Below, one piece after another: positions 63,716 to 64,000 of a DNA stretch of 64,000 nt (its first letter is position 1; each line of letters begins with the position of its first letter). The position numbers and the translations under genes were made by a program. The DNA comes from Propioniferax innocua (GTDB lineage Bacteria; Actinomycetota; Actinomycetes; Propionibacteriales; Propionibacteriaceae): assembly GCF_006716235.1 (NCBI RefSeq), contig NZ_VFOR01000001.1, forward strand, positions 310,001-374,000. The letters are read 5' to 3'. The notes under the pieces are model-generated. The model saw only the letters and a program-made list of their open reading frames with translations, made no database searches and was not told the origin of the DNA.

Positions 63716-64000
63716 TACCCCTGCGTCTCATCCGACGCCGGGGCGACCGGGTCGTGATTGTCACGGCGGACGACATGCTCCAAGATCTGCTGCACGGCGT
63801 CAGCCACGGGCACTTGATTCTGCTGCGAGCCATCGCGGTAGCGGAACGAAACCGCTCCGGCGTCGCGATCCTCACCACCGGCGATGAGGATGAACGGCGC
63901 ACGTGATTTGGACGCGTTGCGGATCTTCTTCCCGAAGCGGTCATCGGAGAAGTCCTCCTCGACGCGGACGCCGGCCTCCCGCAACTGATCGATGACGCCT
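63715..64000 (-). CDS. thrS: Threonine--tRNA ligase, C-terminal end only
   Basis: The last 95 or so residues of the class II synthetase: the HGTP anticodon-binding domain with [40 protein letters not shown] and VRRDNHDP near the C-terminus. The gene enters from the right edge. It is followed by HIT, PIP synthase, acyltransferase and pimA, the same order as in mycobacteria. Confidence 0.93.
   Translation of the reverse strand, partial: GVIDQLREAGVRVEEDFSDDRFGKKIRNASKSRAPFILIAGGEDRDAGAVSFRYRDGSQQNQVPVADAVQQILEHVVRRDNHDPVAPASDETQG

Overview
The window is high-GC actinobacterial chromosome. The best clue to lineage is the phosphofructokinase at 46658-47878: it has the signatures of the pyrophosphate-dependent enzyme and closely resembles, from memory, the Propionibacterium enzyme. 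Gene order also matches conserved actinobacterial blocks: alaS-ruvX-mltG-aroE-aroC, pimA-acyltransferase-PIP synthase-HIT-thrS, and gcvH-garA-MerR-DUF151-MerR. A member of Propionibacteriaceae or a near relative is the most likely source. This is inferred from recognised proteins, not from a database search.

Layout. 1-6130 (minus): shikimate, cell-wall and tRNA-charging genes (aroC partial, aroE, mltG, ruvX, alaS, a DUF6167 protein). 6207-9344: a polytopic membrane protein that overlaps rarA tail to tail. 9454-12880 (plus): GntP-type permease, L-asparaginase, a PEBP protein and a double-ACT protein. 12946-21752: a catabolic island with an AGCS symporter, a DAO-type flavoprotein, a DUF1338/HglS-type 2-oxoadipate dioxygenase, LysR and GntR regulators, an ALDH7/AmaB-like dehydrogenase and a Glu/Leu-type amino acid dehydrogenase. 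I read it as a lysine/pipecolate/2-aminoadipate pathway. 21831-30240: aspS, a metallo-beta-lactamase-fold hydrolase, an mhpCB-like ring-cleavage pair, a secreted GH16 protein with LGFP repeats, and hisS. 30567-34104: a lipoprotein plus a MacAB-like ABC export system.

34.2-41.4 kb is a mobile region. Two copies of a 922-bp IS5-family element, apparently identical and in the same orientation, bracket a resolvase remnant and a metal-chelate ABC importer operon with two SAM methyltransferases, the second cut off by the IS. A VOC/PhnB gene remnant lies just outside. 41565-46485 (minus): an orphan gene, a NatAB-like ABC transporter and a NarL-type two-component system. 46658-49992: PPi-phosphofructokinase and a large lipoprotein that seems to need a CTG start. 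50044-55362: a YihY/BrkB protein, gcvP and an APC transporter. 55534-64000 (minus): two MerR regulators, DUF151, a zinc-ribbon/FHA GarA-like protein, gcvH, two DUF881 proteins around the small basic protein, pimA, PIM acyltransferase, PIP synthase, HIT hydrolase and thrS (partial).

Cross-cutting patterns. Several genes start 6-8 bases after a TANNNT hexamer with no ribosome binding site, which suggests leaderless transcripts. Three genes (44555, 50044, 55534) are followed by tandem near-copies of their own 3' end. Perfect inverted repeats sit in several promoters (9407, 19016, 24465, 30333). No tRNA, rRNA or CRISPR array was seen.
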